Below, one piece after another: positions 8,101-15,157 of a stretch of 18,454 nucleotides of DNA (position 1 is its first letter; every line of letters begins with the position of its first letter). The DNA lies in the NCBI GenBank assembly GCA_944376785.1, contig CALWDV010000015.1, positions 1 to 18,454 of the forward strand, given 5' to 3'. Position numbers and translations under genes: made by a program. The DNA is from an uncultured Clostridia bacterium (GTDB lineage Bacteria > Bacillota > Clostridia > Christensenellales > UBA1242). The notes beneath the pieces are model-generated. The model was not told the origin of the DNA, ran no database searches, and saw only the letters and a list, made by a program, of their open reading frames with translations.

Positions 8101-8649
8101 GCACAAGGAAACTCAACAGAAGTTTCAAAAACAGTTAACGTTGGTGACACAGACGAACCAGAAGTTGAATGGAACGATTCTGAAAAAGATTTAATTAATT
8201 CAGCAAACCTAAATGATTACTATGAATTTAATTTAGGAATGATTACCATTGATGGAATAACAGCAACAGAAGCAATTAAAGTTCCTGAAAATGCAGATGA
8301 AGCAGAATATAATGTTGTTGTTAATATGTATGACCCATCAAGTTCTGTTGTTACAAACGAATATAAAAATGATGAATCAAAAGAAAATTCATACAGATGG
8401 AAATTTGAAAAATCTGGAACTTATGAATTAAGAATTACTGTTGAAGATAAAGCTGGAAACAAAACAACTGCAAGTTATAACATTGTTGTTGCAGAAGACG
8501 AAGCTCCTGTTAATAACATTAACCCTGTTGTTGGCACAATTTTAATTATTGTTTCAGCATTAATCTTGGTTGGTGTTGTTGCTTACTTTGTTATTACTGG
8601 ACGTAAGAAAAATAACACTAAAAAAGGTCCAAAAAACAGAAAGAAATAA
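5164..8649 (+). CDS. Large Ig-like-repeat surface protein with C-terminal membrane anchor
   Basis: 1161 residues. The signal peptide has MKGK, a hydrophobic core (5-21) and likely cleavage after AYA (residue 23) or VKA (residue 29). The body is a string of beta-sandwich modules recognisable by their closing strand 'G-x-Y-x-[IV]-x-Y-x-A', at about residues 95-103, 209-216, 309-317, 484-492, 739-747, 846-853, 969-977 and 1085-1093. Many continue into 'D-x-A/G-G-N' and a short linker to the next module ('DTEKPTIV', 'DTIKPTIV', 'DTDEPEVEW'). Such modules are bacterial Ig-like folds known from adhesins and cell-wall proteins. The C-terminus has a transmembrane helix (1121-1144) and a Lys/Arg tail. 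No LPXTG sorting motif is seen, so anchoring is by membrane insertion. I found no cysteine in the whole protein. No enzyme domain is evident. Adhesin or structural envelope protein is an inference. It has a strong promoter, good ribosome binding site and its own terminator. Confidence 0.85.
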   Translation: MKGKYIVPLILASVSATTFGAYAQFSVKAEYTESTNLSGDLISISGLQGEGKVGEVINLPEAVVTGGGQAKVTVTDPRGKVVSLSGNSFTPTLKGYYTVKYTASKEGYMDTVTEELKILVSGNEYSISLPTNSQYVIPATVKTNQEIKIPLPTVLENEKELSESSIISDAENTGLKVYVVSKDDASSGQTPLAYNPTTKTFNFTPSKAGVYEIIYRYYNNSQVQDYKTDSFVAKDNYKYEDIELNFSYKTSKPTTATLGVKTTLPEIKVFDKNNSSVELDAYVTIKVKHVNTGTEFTVEDYSFTPTLKGNYQVTYQASIPLFGLESKTSSFLIEDVKDNVKPELTVSNNYEYETVDGKTKITKVYRDVNKDNQFTAETDVVLFDATEHADLDEEELQEKIAEAMGNAKYDIPSVVVLNADGNATIKVPAIYASDNYSDFSKLTFTRSVKSSTGLITEIKKKNDNGTSEAYPSNQWAEYTFTSAGDYTIRYEAKDEAGNSYMDSYDVKVLSSEETLKNDGKFILPTVNFPAITSYAKKTATITMSQPTASDKYDTRVETRVYYSFDADTFKTSNEITTLNEDGKLVLDLNEVEGIEGYSSIYIHAVAYNDYAVEGSQRQYSKVTRQINLINSDDENVPTFEGLENFFTNLAKANFGAETDKVIDETGMVDGKPAFNQKDLVTLPDVVINDTEDTNLNISLTVKDPYGKTVTVKNSQLSKEVSGTNKYTIGKGSFTVDYSGIYTITYTAKDAGGNIVAKTFGIRVQDTEKPTIVLSSYDPFTSAVELGKFIEIPAATLTDNGELLTDITTNVPYESWVPGKAGTYWELVEGPSFNTMGTVGFTPDVAGDYVIKYYGWDAAGNQTESKLYTITATDTIKPTIVLENDQILTNVPWDEEKGSVTVTAPGVIELYDGYRDNKNPENNYDQTPVGDITLVVKVYDKDNNLVEGVKEVEDEVTKTTRYEFVAEKQGVYTVKYIATDAQGNSTEVSKTVNVGDTDEPEVEWNDSEKDLINSANLNDYYEFNLGMITIDGITATEAIKVPENADEAEYNVVVNMYDPSSSVVTNEYKNDESKENSYRWKFEKSGTYELRITVEDKAGNKTTASYNIVVAEDEAPVNNINPVVGTILIIVSALILVGVVAYFVITGRKKNNTKKGPKNRKK

Positions 8650-8654
8650 TAAAT

Positions 8655-8687
8655 AAAAAATAACCGTTTAAAACGGTTATTTTTTTT
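8655..8687 (+). terminator. Terminator after the surface protein gene
   Basis: TAACCGTT (8661-8668) pairs with AACGGTTA (8672-8679), extended by As on the left and followed by at least seven Ts (8680-8687). Confidence 0.9.
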
Positions 8688-8770
8688 GTTGAAAAAACGA
8701 AAATTTTAAAACATAGTTTTTTGATTAATTGTTTAAATTTTGTTAAAAATAAAAATATGGTTTAAGTTTG

Positions 8771-8800
8771 TTTACAAAATAATGCTTAATTTGTTACAAT
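8771..8800 (+). promoter_or_regulatory. Candidate promoter of the winged-helix-like pair
   Basis: TTTACA at 8771-8776, an 18-base spacer and TACAAT at 8795-8800 with TGT directly before it (extended -10). The start codon at 8826 is preceded by AAAGGTG. Confidence 0.5.
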
Positions 8801-8825
8801 TAATTAAGTTGTTTAAAGGTGAAAT

Positions 8826-9200
8826 ATGTTAGATAAAAAAACAGCAAAAACTTTAAAAGTTTTAAACTCGATTTGCGAAGAAGATACTTATAAAGTTATT
8901 GATTATAATAGTTTAATAGAAAAATTTCCTAACAGATTTAAAACAAGTAAAGAAGCATTAGATCAAAATTTGGAATATTTAAAAGCAGGTCAATATATTG
9001 ATATTAAGTATGCTGAAAACGACACATATTGTTTAAGTGTTTTGCCAAAAGGAAGAATGGTGCTTGAAGATGAAGGGCGTGAAAATAAAACCATGAAACG
9101 CATTAACAAAATGTTTATTTTGTCAATTATTATTAGTGGTGCTATGGCTTTTTTAGGTGCTTTTTTAGCAATATTCTTATATGGTAAAGGGTTAATTTAA
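8826..9200 (+). CDS. Small protein: winged-helix-like domain plus C-terminal membrane helix (paralogue A)
   Basis: 124 residues. Residues 1-80 alternate helices and short strands in the order expected of a winged helix: KTAKTLKVLNSICEE, then YNSLIEKFP, then a recognition-helix-like SKEALDQNLEYLKAGQYIDI (41-60), then a two-strand 'wing' ending YCLSVLPKGRMVLE. A charged linker (81-94) leads to one transmembrane helix (95-118). The domain would face the cytoplasm. The fold call is by eye and needs a profile search. It shares LDQ-x-L-x-x-L and YIDI with the next gene at identical residue numbers, so the two are paralogues. The start is set by AAAGGTG. It could bind DNA near the membrane or be a protein-interaction domain; no function is known to me. 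Confidence 0.7.
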   Translation: MLDKKTAKTLKVLNSICEEDTYKVIDYNSLIEKFPNRFKTSKEALDQNLEYLKAGQYIDIKYAENDTYCLSVLPKGRMVLEDEGRENKTMKRINKMFILSIIISGAMAFLGAFLAIFLYGKGLI

Positions 9201-9203
9201 TTT

Positions 9204-9566
9204 ATGCTTAATGGAAAAGAAAAAAAGGTAATGCAATATTTGTTCACAGAATGTTCGGGCAAAAAAAGTGCTTTAATTGAGCCAGACGACATTCTAAATT
9301 TTTTGCAACCTAAATATGAAATTAATAACATTGAACTAGACCAAATTTTAAATGGTTTGGTTTTAGAAAACTATATTGACATTGTTAATTCAGATAAAAA
9401 TGGCAAATTGGTTTATTGCGTTTCGCTAAAATCAAAGGGCGAAGGTTTTGAACGTGAAAGAAAAAATGCAAAAAAGAATTTATATTTAATTTTAACCAGA
9501 ACGGTAATTCTTGCTTGTATTTCGTTTGCAATAACAATGATTTTAAAGGCAATTTTTAAGTTTTAA
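9204..9566 (+). CDS. Small protein: winged-helix-like domain plus C-terminal membrane helix (paralogue B)
   Basis: 120 residues with the same plan as the upstream gene: helical start (GKEKKVMQYLFTEC), second helix (EPDDILNFLQ), third helix and turn (ELDQILNGLVLENYIDI, 44-60), a strand pair ending YCVSLKSKG, a charged linker rich in Arg/Lys (82-92), and one transmembrane helix (93-116). LDQ at 45-47 and YIDI at 57-60 sit at the same positions as in paralogue A, although overall identity is low, so the duplication is old. The ATG is three bases after the upstream stop and has only a distant AAAGGG, which suggests translation coupled to paralogue A. Function unknown; the two may form a heterodimer. 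Confidence 0.7.
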   Translation: MLNGKEKKVMQYLFTECSGKKSALIEPDDILNFLQPKYEINNIELDQILNGLVLENYIDIVNSDKNGKLVYCVSLKSKGEGFERERKNAKKNLYLILTRTVILACISFAITMILKAIFKF

Positions 9567-9585
9567 AATTTTTAATTATATTAAA

Positions 9586-9614
9586 TTCACAATTTAATTT
9601 ATATGTGCTATAAT
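9586..9614 (+). promoter_or_regulatory. Probable uvrBA promoter P1
   Basis: TTCACA at 9586-9591, an exact 17-base spacer and TATAAT at 9609-9614 preceded by TGC (extended -10). Transcription would start near 9621, next to the LexA-like box at 9624-9637. Confidence 0.55.
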
Positions 9615-9648
9615 AAGTCGAATAAAACATTTGTTCGATTTATTTTTT
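9612..9648 (+). terminator. Long hairpin with T-run overlapping the uvrBA promoter
   Basis: AATAAGTCGAATAAA (9612-9626) pairs with TTTGTTCGATTTATT (9630-9644) around a 3-base loop, with two G-T pairs, and Ts run on to 9648. It could end the upstream pair, which has no other good terminator. It also contains the LexA-like box, so its symmetry may partly reflect operator symmetry. Confidence 0.4.
9624..9637 (+). promoter_or_regulatory. LexA (SOS) box-like operator of uvrBA
   Basis: AAAACATTTGTTCG matches the Gram-positive LexA/DinR consensus CGAACRNRYGTTCG except at positions 1, 2 and 8. Read on the other strand it contains GAACAAATGTTT, the GAACNNNNGTTT form. It lies just downstream of the P1 -10 element, where a repressor would block transcription. 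uvrB is a classic SOS gene in Firmicutes, so position and target agree. Confidence 0.6.
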
Positions 9649-9651
9649 GTC

Positions 9652-9679
9652 TTGATTTATTTTTTATTATAATTATACT
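9652..9679 (+). promoter_or_regulatory. Possible second uvrBA promoter P2
   Basis: TTGATT at 9652-9657, a 16-base spacer and TATACT at 9674-9679. This would give a leader of about 65 bases. A TATAAT at 9668-9673 lies alongside. In such AT-rich DNA, matches like this also arise by chance. Confidence 0.35.
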
Positions 9680-9749
9680 AAATATATAAATATTTTAAAT
9701 AAACAGATTAGTTATTTTATTTTTTGATAATAATTATTTAGAAGGAAAT

Positions 9750-11714
9750 ATGGATAATAAGTTTGAGTTAGTTAGTAAATATTCGCCAACAGGCGACCAG
9801 CCACAAGCCACCCAAAAAATTGTTGAAGGAATTAACGATGGGTTAAAATTTCAAACTTTGCTGGGCGTTACTGGAAGTGGTAAAACATTTACAATGGCAA
9901 ATATTATAAACAAAATTAATAGACCAGCGTTAGTTATTGCACACAACAAAACATTGGCAGCACAACTATGCAACGAGTTTCGTGAATTTTTTCCACATAA
10001 CAGAGTGGAATATTTTGTGTCGTATTATGATTATTATCAACCAGAAGCTTATATTGTTAGTTCCGATACTTATATTGAAAAAGATATGAGTATTAACGAT
10101 GAAATTGACAAACTGCGTCATTCAGCAACTTGTTCTTTGTTTGAACGACAAGATGTTATTGTTGTTGCTTCTGTTAGTTGCATTTATGGTTTAGGTGAAC
10201 CTGAAAACTATTCAAGCATGTGCATTAGTTTGCGACCAGGTGATGTTATTTCCAGAAATGAAGTTATTAAAAAACTTATTAGTTTGCAATATATGAGAAA
10301 TGAAATGGAATTTAAACGTGGCACTTTTAGAAGTAAAGGTGATGTTTTAGATGTTATTCCTGCATCAAGTTCAGAAGTGGCAATTAGGTTTGAATTTTTT
10401 GGCGATGAAATTGAAACAATTTCTGAAATTGAAGTTTTAACAGGAAAAAGAATTTCAACCCTTAATCATGCCTTTATTTTACCAGCTAGTCACTATGCTG
10501 TAACAAGCGAAAAACTTGAAAGTGCCTATGAGCAAATTAAAAAAGATTGTTTAATTAGGGTTAAAGAATTTGAAGATGCTGGAAAATTAATTGAAGCACA
10601 ACGAATTAAAGAACGTGTTTTTTACGACCTGGAAATGATGAAAGAAGTTGGCTATTGTTCCGGAATTGAAAACTATTCTAGATATTTTGACGGCAGAAAA
10701 CCAGGTGAGCCACCTTACACATTATTAGATTATTTTAAAAAGAATTTTGTTGTGTTTATTGATGAAAGCCATATGACTATTCCACAAATTAGGGGTATGT
10801 TTGCTGGTGATTTATCAAGAAAAACAAATTTGGTTAATTATGGTTTTAGATTACCTGCTGCCTATGATAACAGACCATTAAATTTTGAAGAGTTTGAAAA
10901 AAAATTAAATCAAGTTGTTTTTGTTTCTGCAACACCAGGGCCATATGAATTAAAACATTCAGATCAAGTGGTTGAACAAATTATTAGACCAACAGGACTT
11001 TTAGACCCTGAAATTTTTGTTAGAAAAATTGATGGACAAATTGATGATTTAATTACTGAAATTTATAAAATTATTGAAAATAATGGCAGGGTTTTGGTAA
11101 CAACTTTAACCAAGAAAATGGCCGAAAATTTAACAGGTTATTTAAGTGAAAGGAAAATTAAAGTTAGATATTTGCACAGCGACATTGACACATTAGAGCG
11201 TGTGGAAATTATTAATTCGTTGCGTTTAAAAGAATTTGATGTTTTAATTGGTATTAATTTGTTAAGAGAAGGGTTAGACATTCCAGAAGTTAAGTTAGTT
11301 GCCATTTTAGATGCCGACAAAGAAGGTTTCTTACGAAGCAGTTGGGCATTAATTCAAACCATTGGTAGAGCTGCTCGAAATGCCGAAGCAAAAGTTATTA
11401 TGTATGCAAATAATATTACCGATAGTATGAAAGTTGCTATAAATGAAACAAATCGACGTAGGCAAATTCAATCACAATATAATGCTTTGCATCATATTGT
11501 TCCAAAAACCATTATTAAACCAGTTAAAAACACATTAGAAATAACTAAAAAAGACACTCAGAAAAAGAAAATTAACAAAAAAGATGTTCCAAACGAAATT
11601 AATAAATTAACTGCACTTATGAAACTTGCAAGTGATAGTTTAGATTTTGAACAAGCAATTATAATAAGAAATCAAATTACAGAACTTAAAAAAGAATTAA
11701 ACAAAAAGGATTAA
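9750..11714 (+). CDS. uvrB: UvrABC system protein B (excision repair helicase)
   Basis: 654 residues, full length. UvrB takes damaged DNA from UvrA, opens the strands, verifies the lesion and recruits UvrC. It is cytoplasmic. Walker A is GVTGSGKT (39-46). The damage-probing beta-hairpin region YYDYYQPEAY (92-101) is intact. The DEAD-type box is DESH (338-341), followed by motif SATP (393-396) and motif VI QTIGRAARNA (536-545). The C-terminal UVR motif that binds UvrC lies at about 615-650 (NKLTALMKLASDSLDFEQA). The ATG has AGAAGG at 9740-9745. The gene sits behind a promoter with a LexA-like box and is two bases from uvrA, so both form one operon, probably induced by DNA damage. No key residue appears to be missing. 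Confidence 0.97.
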   Translation: MDNKFELVSKYSPTGDQPQATQKIVEGINDGLKFQTLLGVTGSGKTFTMANIINKINRPALVIAHNKTLAAQLCNEFREFFPHNRVEYFVSYYDYYQPEAYIVSSDTYIEKDMSINDEIDKLRHSATCSLFERQDVIVVASVSCIYGLGEPENYSSMCISLRPGDVISRNEVIKKLISLQYMRNEMEFKRGTFRSKGDVLDVIPASSSEVAIRFEFFGDEIETISEIEVLTGKRISTLNHAFILPASHYAVTSEKLESAYEQIKKDCLIRVKEFEDAGKLIEAQRIKERVFYDLEMMKEVGYCSGIENYSRYFDGRKPGEPPYTLLDYFKKNFVVFIDESHMTIPQIRGMFAGDLSRKTNLVNYGFRLPAAYDNRPLNFEEFEKKLNQVVFVSATPGPYELKHSDQVVEQIIRPTGLLDPEIFVRKIDGQIDDLITEIYKIIENNGRVLVTTLTKKMAENLTGYLSERKIKVRYLHSDIDTLERVEIINSLRLKEFDVLIGINLLREGLDIPEVKLVAILDADKEGFLRSSWALIQTIGRAARNAEAKVIMYANNITDSMKVAINETNRRRQIQSQYNALHHIVPKTIIKPVKNTLEITKKDTQKKKINKKDVPNEINKLTALMKLASDSLDFEQAIIIRNQITELKKELNKKD

Positions 11715-11716
11715 TT

Positions 11717-14533
11717 ATGTTAAGAGATATTGTTATTAAAGGAGCAAGAGAAAACAACTTAAAAAACATTAATTTAACAATTCCACGTGGTAAATTGGTT
11801 GTTTTCACTGGTGTTTCTGGAAGTGGAAAAAGCACACTTGCTTTTGACACAATTTTTGCAGAAGGTCAGCGAAGATATATTGAAAGTTTGTCTAGTTATG
11901 CCAGAATGTTTTTAGGACAAATGCACAAACCAGATGTTGATATGATTGATGGTCTTAGTCCAAGCATTTCTATTGACCAAAAAACCACTTCACACAACCC
12001 TAGAAGCACTGTGGGAACTGTTACTGAAATTTATGATTATTTACGACTTTTATATGCACACATTGGCACACCTTATTGTCCAAATTGCAACAAACCAATT
12101 TCAACACAAACCTTAGATAACATTATTGAACAAATAATGCAGTTGGAAGAGGGTACAAAAATTGTTATAACTGCTCCGGTTGTTAGAGGTAAAAAGGGAA
12201 CATTTGCAAAAGAACTTGCAGAATATTTAAAAGAAGGTTACTTACGTGCAAAAATTGATGGCGAAAATTATATGTTAGACGAACCAATTTCGCTTGATAA
12301 AAACATTAAGCATAACATTTATTTAGTAATTGACCGATTGGTAATTAAACCAGATTTAAACACACGATTGTCTGAAAGTTTGGAATCTGCTTTAAAACTA
12401 ACAAATGGTGTTGTTATTGTTGAAGCAAATGGCACTGAAACATTATATAGCACAAATCACAGTTGCCCTGTGTGTGGATATAGCATTGAAGAAATTGCAC
12501 CACGTTTGTTTAGTTTTAACACTCCTTTTGGTGCTTGTCCGGGTTGTAGTGGCTTAGGATTTAAGCAAATAATGGACGTTAACAAAATAATAAAAAACAA
12601 AAATTTAAGCATTTTAGATGGTGCATTAAATGTTTCTGGTTGGGCTTATGATGCTGCAATGGGTGGAATGTTTTTTAGAGCAGTTGCAAGCAAATTTGGT
12701 GTTGATTTAAACACTCCAATTAAAGATTTACCAAAAGAAATGCTCAATATGATTTTGTATGGCACACATGGAGAAAAAATTGATGTGACCTATAAGTTTA
12801 AAGGAAAAACAACCACATCTAAAATGAAGTTTGAAGGGGTTATTCCAAACCTTGAAAGAAGATATAGAGAAACAAACTCTGAATATGCAAAAAACGAACT
12901 TGGAAAATATTTAAGTGAAATTGATTGTGATGTGTGTCATGGTCAAAGATTAAAAGCAGATGCTTTAAATGTTAAAATAAAAAAATTGAACATAATTGAG
13001 TTAACAAATTTATCGGTTGTTAAAATTAAAGAATTTATTGAAAGTTTAAAGTTAACCAAAACACAACAACAAATTGCAGAACCAATTTTAAAAGAAATTA
13101 ATGCACGACTTAATTTTTTAATTAATGTTGGACTTAATTATTTAACACTAAGTCGTTCTGCAAGCACACTTAGTGGTGGCGAAGCGCAACGAATTCGCCT
13201 TGCAACTCAAATTGGTAGTGGGTTAACAGGTGTGTTATATATTTTAGACGAACCAAGCATTGGGCTTCATCAAAGAGACAACGACCGATTGCTAACAACA
13301 TTAAAAAATTTGCGTGATTTAGACAACACTGTTATTGTTGTTGAACATGATGAAGACACTATTAGAAATGCCGATTATTTGGTTGATATTGGGCCATATG
13401 CTGGTGTTCATGGTGGAGAAGTTGTTGCAACAGGAAGTGTTGAAGATTTAATTAAAGAACCAAGAAGTGTTACAGGAAAATATTTGAGTGGTGAACTTAA
13501 AATTGAAACTCCAAAAAACAGACGTAAAATTGAAAAAGGTTTTATTGAAATTAAAGGTGCAAAACAAAACAATTTAAAAAATATTAATGTTAACATTCCT
13601 ATTGGTGTTATAACTGCAATAACTGGTGTTTCAGGAAGTGGAAAAAGCAGTTTGATTAATGAAATTTTATTTCCAACTGCAAGTAATGTTTTAAATAAAA
13701 GCAACTTAACAGAAGGAAAATTTAAACAAATTAATAACTTAGATAAACTTGATAAGGTTATAAACATTGACCAAAGCCCAATTGGTAGAACACCAAGAAG
13801 TAACCCTGCAACTTATACAAACGTGTTTAATGACATTAGAGAATTGTTTAGTAAAACAGTTGATGCAAAAGAACGTGGTTACACACCGGGAAGATTTAGT
13901 TTTAACATTTCAGGTGGAAGATGTGAAAATTGTTCTGGTGCAGGAATAAATAAAATTGAAATGTTCTTTTTACCAGATGTTTATGTTACTTGTGATGTTT
14001 GTGGTGGAAAGCGTTATAACAAGGAAACTTTGGAAGTTAAATATAAAGGAAAAAGCATTTATGATGTGTTAAATATGACAATTAGTGATGCTTGTGAATT
14101 TTTTGAGAACGTTCCAAAAATTAAAAATAAATTGCAAACTTTGAACGATGTTGGTTTGGGTTATATTAAACTTGGACAACCAGCAACCGAACTTAGTGGT
14201 GGTGAAGCACAAAGAGTTAAGTTGGCAACCGAGTTAAGTAAACGTAGCACAGGAAAATCACTTTATATTTTAGATGAACCAACAACAGGTCTTTCAATGT
14301 ACGATGTTGATAAACTAATAAAAATTTTAAACAAACTTGTTGCAAACGGAAACACTATTGTTATTATTGAACACAACCTTGATGTTATTAAAATTGCCGA
14401 TTATATTATTGATTTGGGGCCAGAAGGTGGCGATCAAGGTGGTGAAGTTGTTGCATATGGCACGCCAGAAGAAGTTGCAAAAAATTCAAAAAGTATAACA
14501 GGAAAATACTTAAAACCATACCTAAAAAATTAA
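11717..14533 (+). CDS. uvrA: UvrABC system protein A (excision repair ATPase)
   Basis: 938 residues, full length. UvrA is the dimeric ABC-type ATPase that finds DNA damage and loads UvrB. The first ATPase half has Walker A GVSGSGKST (32-40), signature LSGGEAQRIRLA (485-496) and Walker B LYILDEPS (507-514). The second has GVSGSGKSS (637-645), LSGGEAQRVKLA (826-837) and LYILDEPTTG (849-858). Zinc-binding pairs are at Cys121/124, Cys250/253 with Cys274/277, Cys404/407, and Cys736/739 with Cys759/762. The second Walker B continues GLSMYDV where relatives commonly have GLH, a small deviation. AAGGA in the end of uvrB serves as ribosome binding site, and only two bases separate the genes. An apparent minus-strand frame inside it (13408-13767) is a shadow. 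Confidence 0.97.
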   Translation: MLRDIVIKGARENNLKNINLTIPRGKLVVFTGVSGSGKSTLAFDTIFAEGQRRYIESLSSYARMFLGQMHKPDVDMIDGLSPSISIDQKTTSHNPRSTVGTVTEIYDYLRLLYAHIGTPYCPNCNKPISTQTLDNIIEQIMQLEEGTKIVITAPVVRGKKGTFAKELAEYLKEGYLRAKIDGENYMLDEPISLDKNIKHNIYLVIDRLVIKPDLNTRLSESLESALKLTNGVVIVEANGTETLYSTNHSCPVCGYSIEEIAPRLFSFNTPFGACPGCSGLGFKQIMDVNKIIKNKNLSILDGALNVSGWAYDAAMGGMFFRAVASKFGVDLNTPIKDLPKEMLNMILYGTHGEKIDVTYKFKGKTTTSKMKFEGVIPNLERRYRETNSEYAKNELGKYLSEIDCDVCHGQRLKADALNVKIKKLNIIELTNLSVVKIKEFIESLKLTKTQQQIAEPILKEINARLNFLINVGLNYLTLSRSASTLSGGEAQRIRLATQIGSGLTGVLYILDEPSIGLHQRDNDRLLTTLKNLRDLDNTVIVVEHDEDTIRNADYLVDIGPYAGVHGGEVVATGSVEDLIKEPRSVTGKYLSGELKIETPKNRRKIEKGFIEIKGAKQNNLKNINVNIPIGVITAITGVSGSGKSSLINEILFPTASNVLNKSNLTEGKFKQINNLDKLDKVINIDQSPIGRTPRSNPATYTNVFNDIRELFSKTVDAKERGYTPGRFSFNISGGRCENCSGAGINKIEMFFLPDVYVTCDVCGGKRYNKETLEVKYKGKSIYDVLNMTISDACEFFENVPKIKNKLQTLNDVGLGYIKLGQPATELSGGEAQRVKLATELSKRSTGKSLYILDEPTTGLSMYDVDKLIKILNKLVANGNTIVIIEHNLDVIKIADYIIDLGPEGGDQGGEVVAYGTPEEVAKNSKSITGKYLKPYLKN

Positions 14534-14538
14534 TTTTA

Positions 14539-14547
14539 TGTTATAAT
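14539..14547 (+). promoter_or_regulatory. Extended -10 promoter element within a palindrome
   Basis: TGTTATAAT at 14539-14547 is an extended -10 without a good -35. The TATAAT belongs to the perfect 16-base palindrome TTATAATTAATTATAA (14541-14556). It could start transcription of the following membrane-protein gene, which otherwise would rely on read-through from uvrA. Confidence 0.35.
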
Positions 14548-14607
14548 TAATTATAATATATAAAAATTTTAGTGATTTAACAAAAAATTATTGTTTTAGG
14601 AGGGACT

Positions 14608-15129
14608 ATGTATATAACAGATGTTGTTATTGAAAAGGAATCAATTAAACTAATTCAACAAAAAATTTGTGTTACTTTAACATTTATTGTTTTAATGTTT
14701 GTTGGTGTTTTAATGTCGGTTGCATCAATCATTTATGGTTTAGTTGAAAAAATAACTGACTATAACACATATTTGTTTAGTGCTTTTGGAATTGTTATTT
14801 CTGCTTTTTGGTTGGTGGTTTTGTTTAAAGAATTAAAAATTTCAAAAAGTGCAAAACAACAAATTTTAGAACGTGGGTCATATGTTCATACCACACCAGT
14901 TAATGTTGATGCAAGACGCAAATATAACATAACATCAATTTTAAATTTAATTTGTGCAATTTTTGTGTTTGCTTGTTTCGTTGCTGTTGTTGTTATGCAA
15001 ATAATAAAATTTAATCCTTTAACAATTTATACTATTGCAATTTCATTTGTGTTAGCAGTGTTTATGTTTTATCAAGCAATAATTAGCATTATTAATGATA
15101 AAATTTTTAGAAACACAATTTATAAATAA
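14608..15129 (+). CDS. Four-helix integral membrane protein of unknown function
   Basis: 173 residues with four predicted membrane helices at about 22-45, 54-74, 108-131 and 138-160, arranged as two hairpins. Between them lies a soluble loop (75-107, with KELKISKSAKQQILERG and DARRK) that is basic and so probably cytoplasmic. No catalytic or transport motif is seen and no family is recognised. The ATG follows AGGAGGG (14598-14604) with only three bases between, a strong but close ribosome binding site. It lies 74 bases after uvrA, with a possible promoter between them, and converges on the DUF4363 gene with a shared terminator. Confidence 0.7.
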   Translation: MYITDVVIEKESIKLIQQKICVTLTFIVLMFVGVLMSVASIIYGLVEKITDYNTYLFSAFGIVISAFWLVVLFKELKISKSAKQQILERGSYVHTTPVNVDARRKYNITSILNLICAIFVFACFVAVVVMQIIKFNPLTIYTIAISFVLAVFMFYQAIISIINDKIFRNTIYK

Positions 15130-15155
15130 AAAAAGCGTTAATAAACGCTTTTTTT
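15128..15155. terminator. Bidirectional terminator between convergent genes
   Basis: AAAAAAGCGTT (15129-15139) pairs with AACGCTTTTTT (15144-15154) around AATA. T-runs are present on both strands, and the hairpin lies two bases from the DUF4363 stop on one side and overlaps the stop of the membrane protein gene on the other. Confidence 0.9.
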
Positions 15156-15157
15156 AT

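Noticed and set aside
13408..13767. 119-codon minus-strand frame within uvrA
   Set aside because: It is antisense to the conserved second half of UvrA and has no ribosome binding site or recognisable product.
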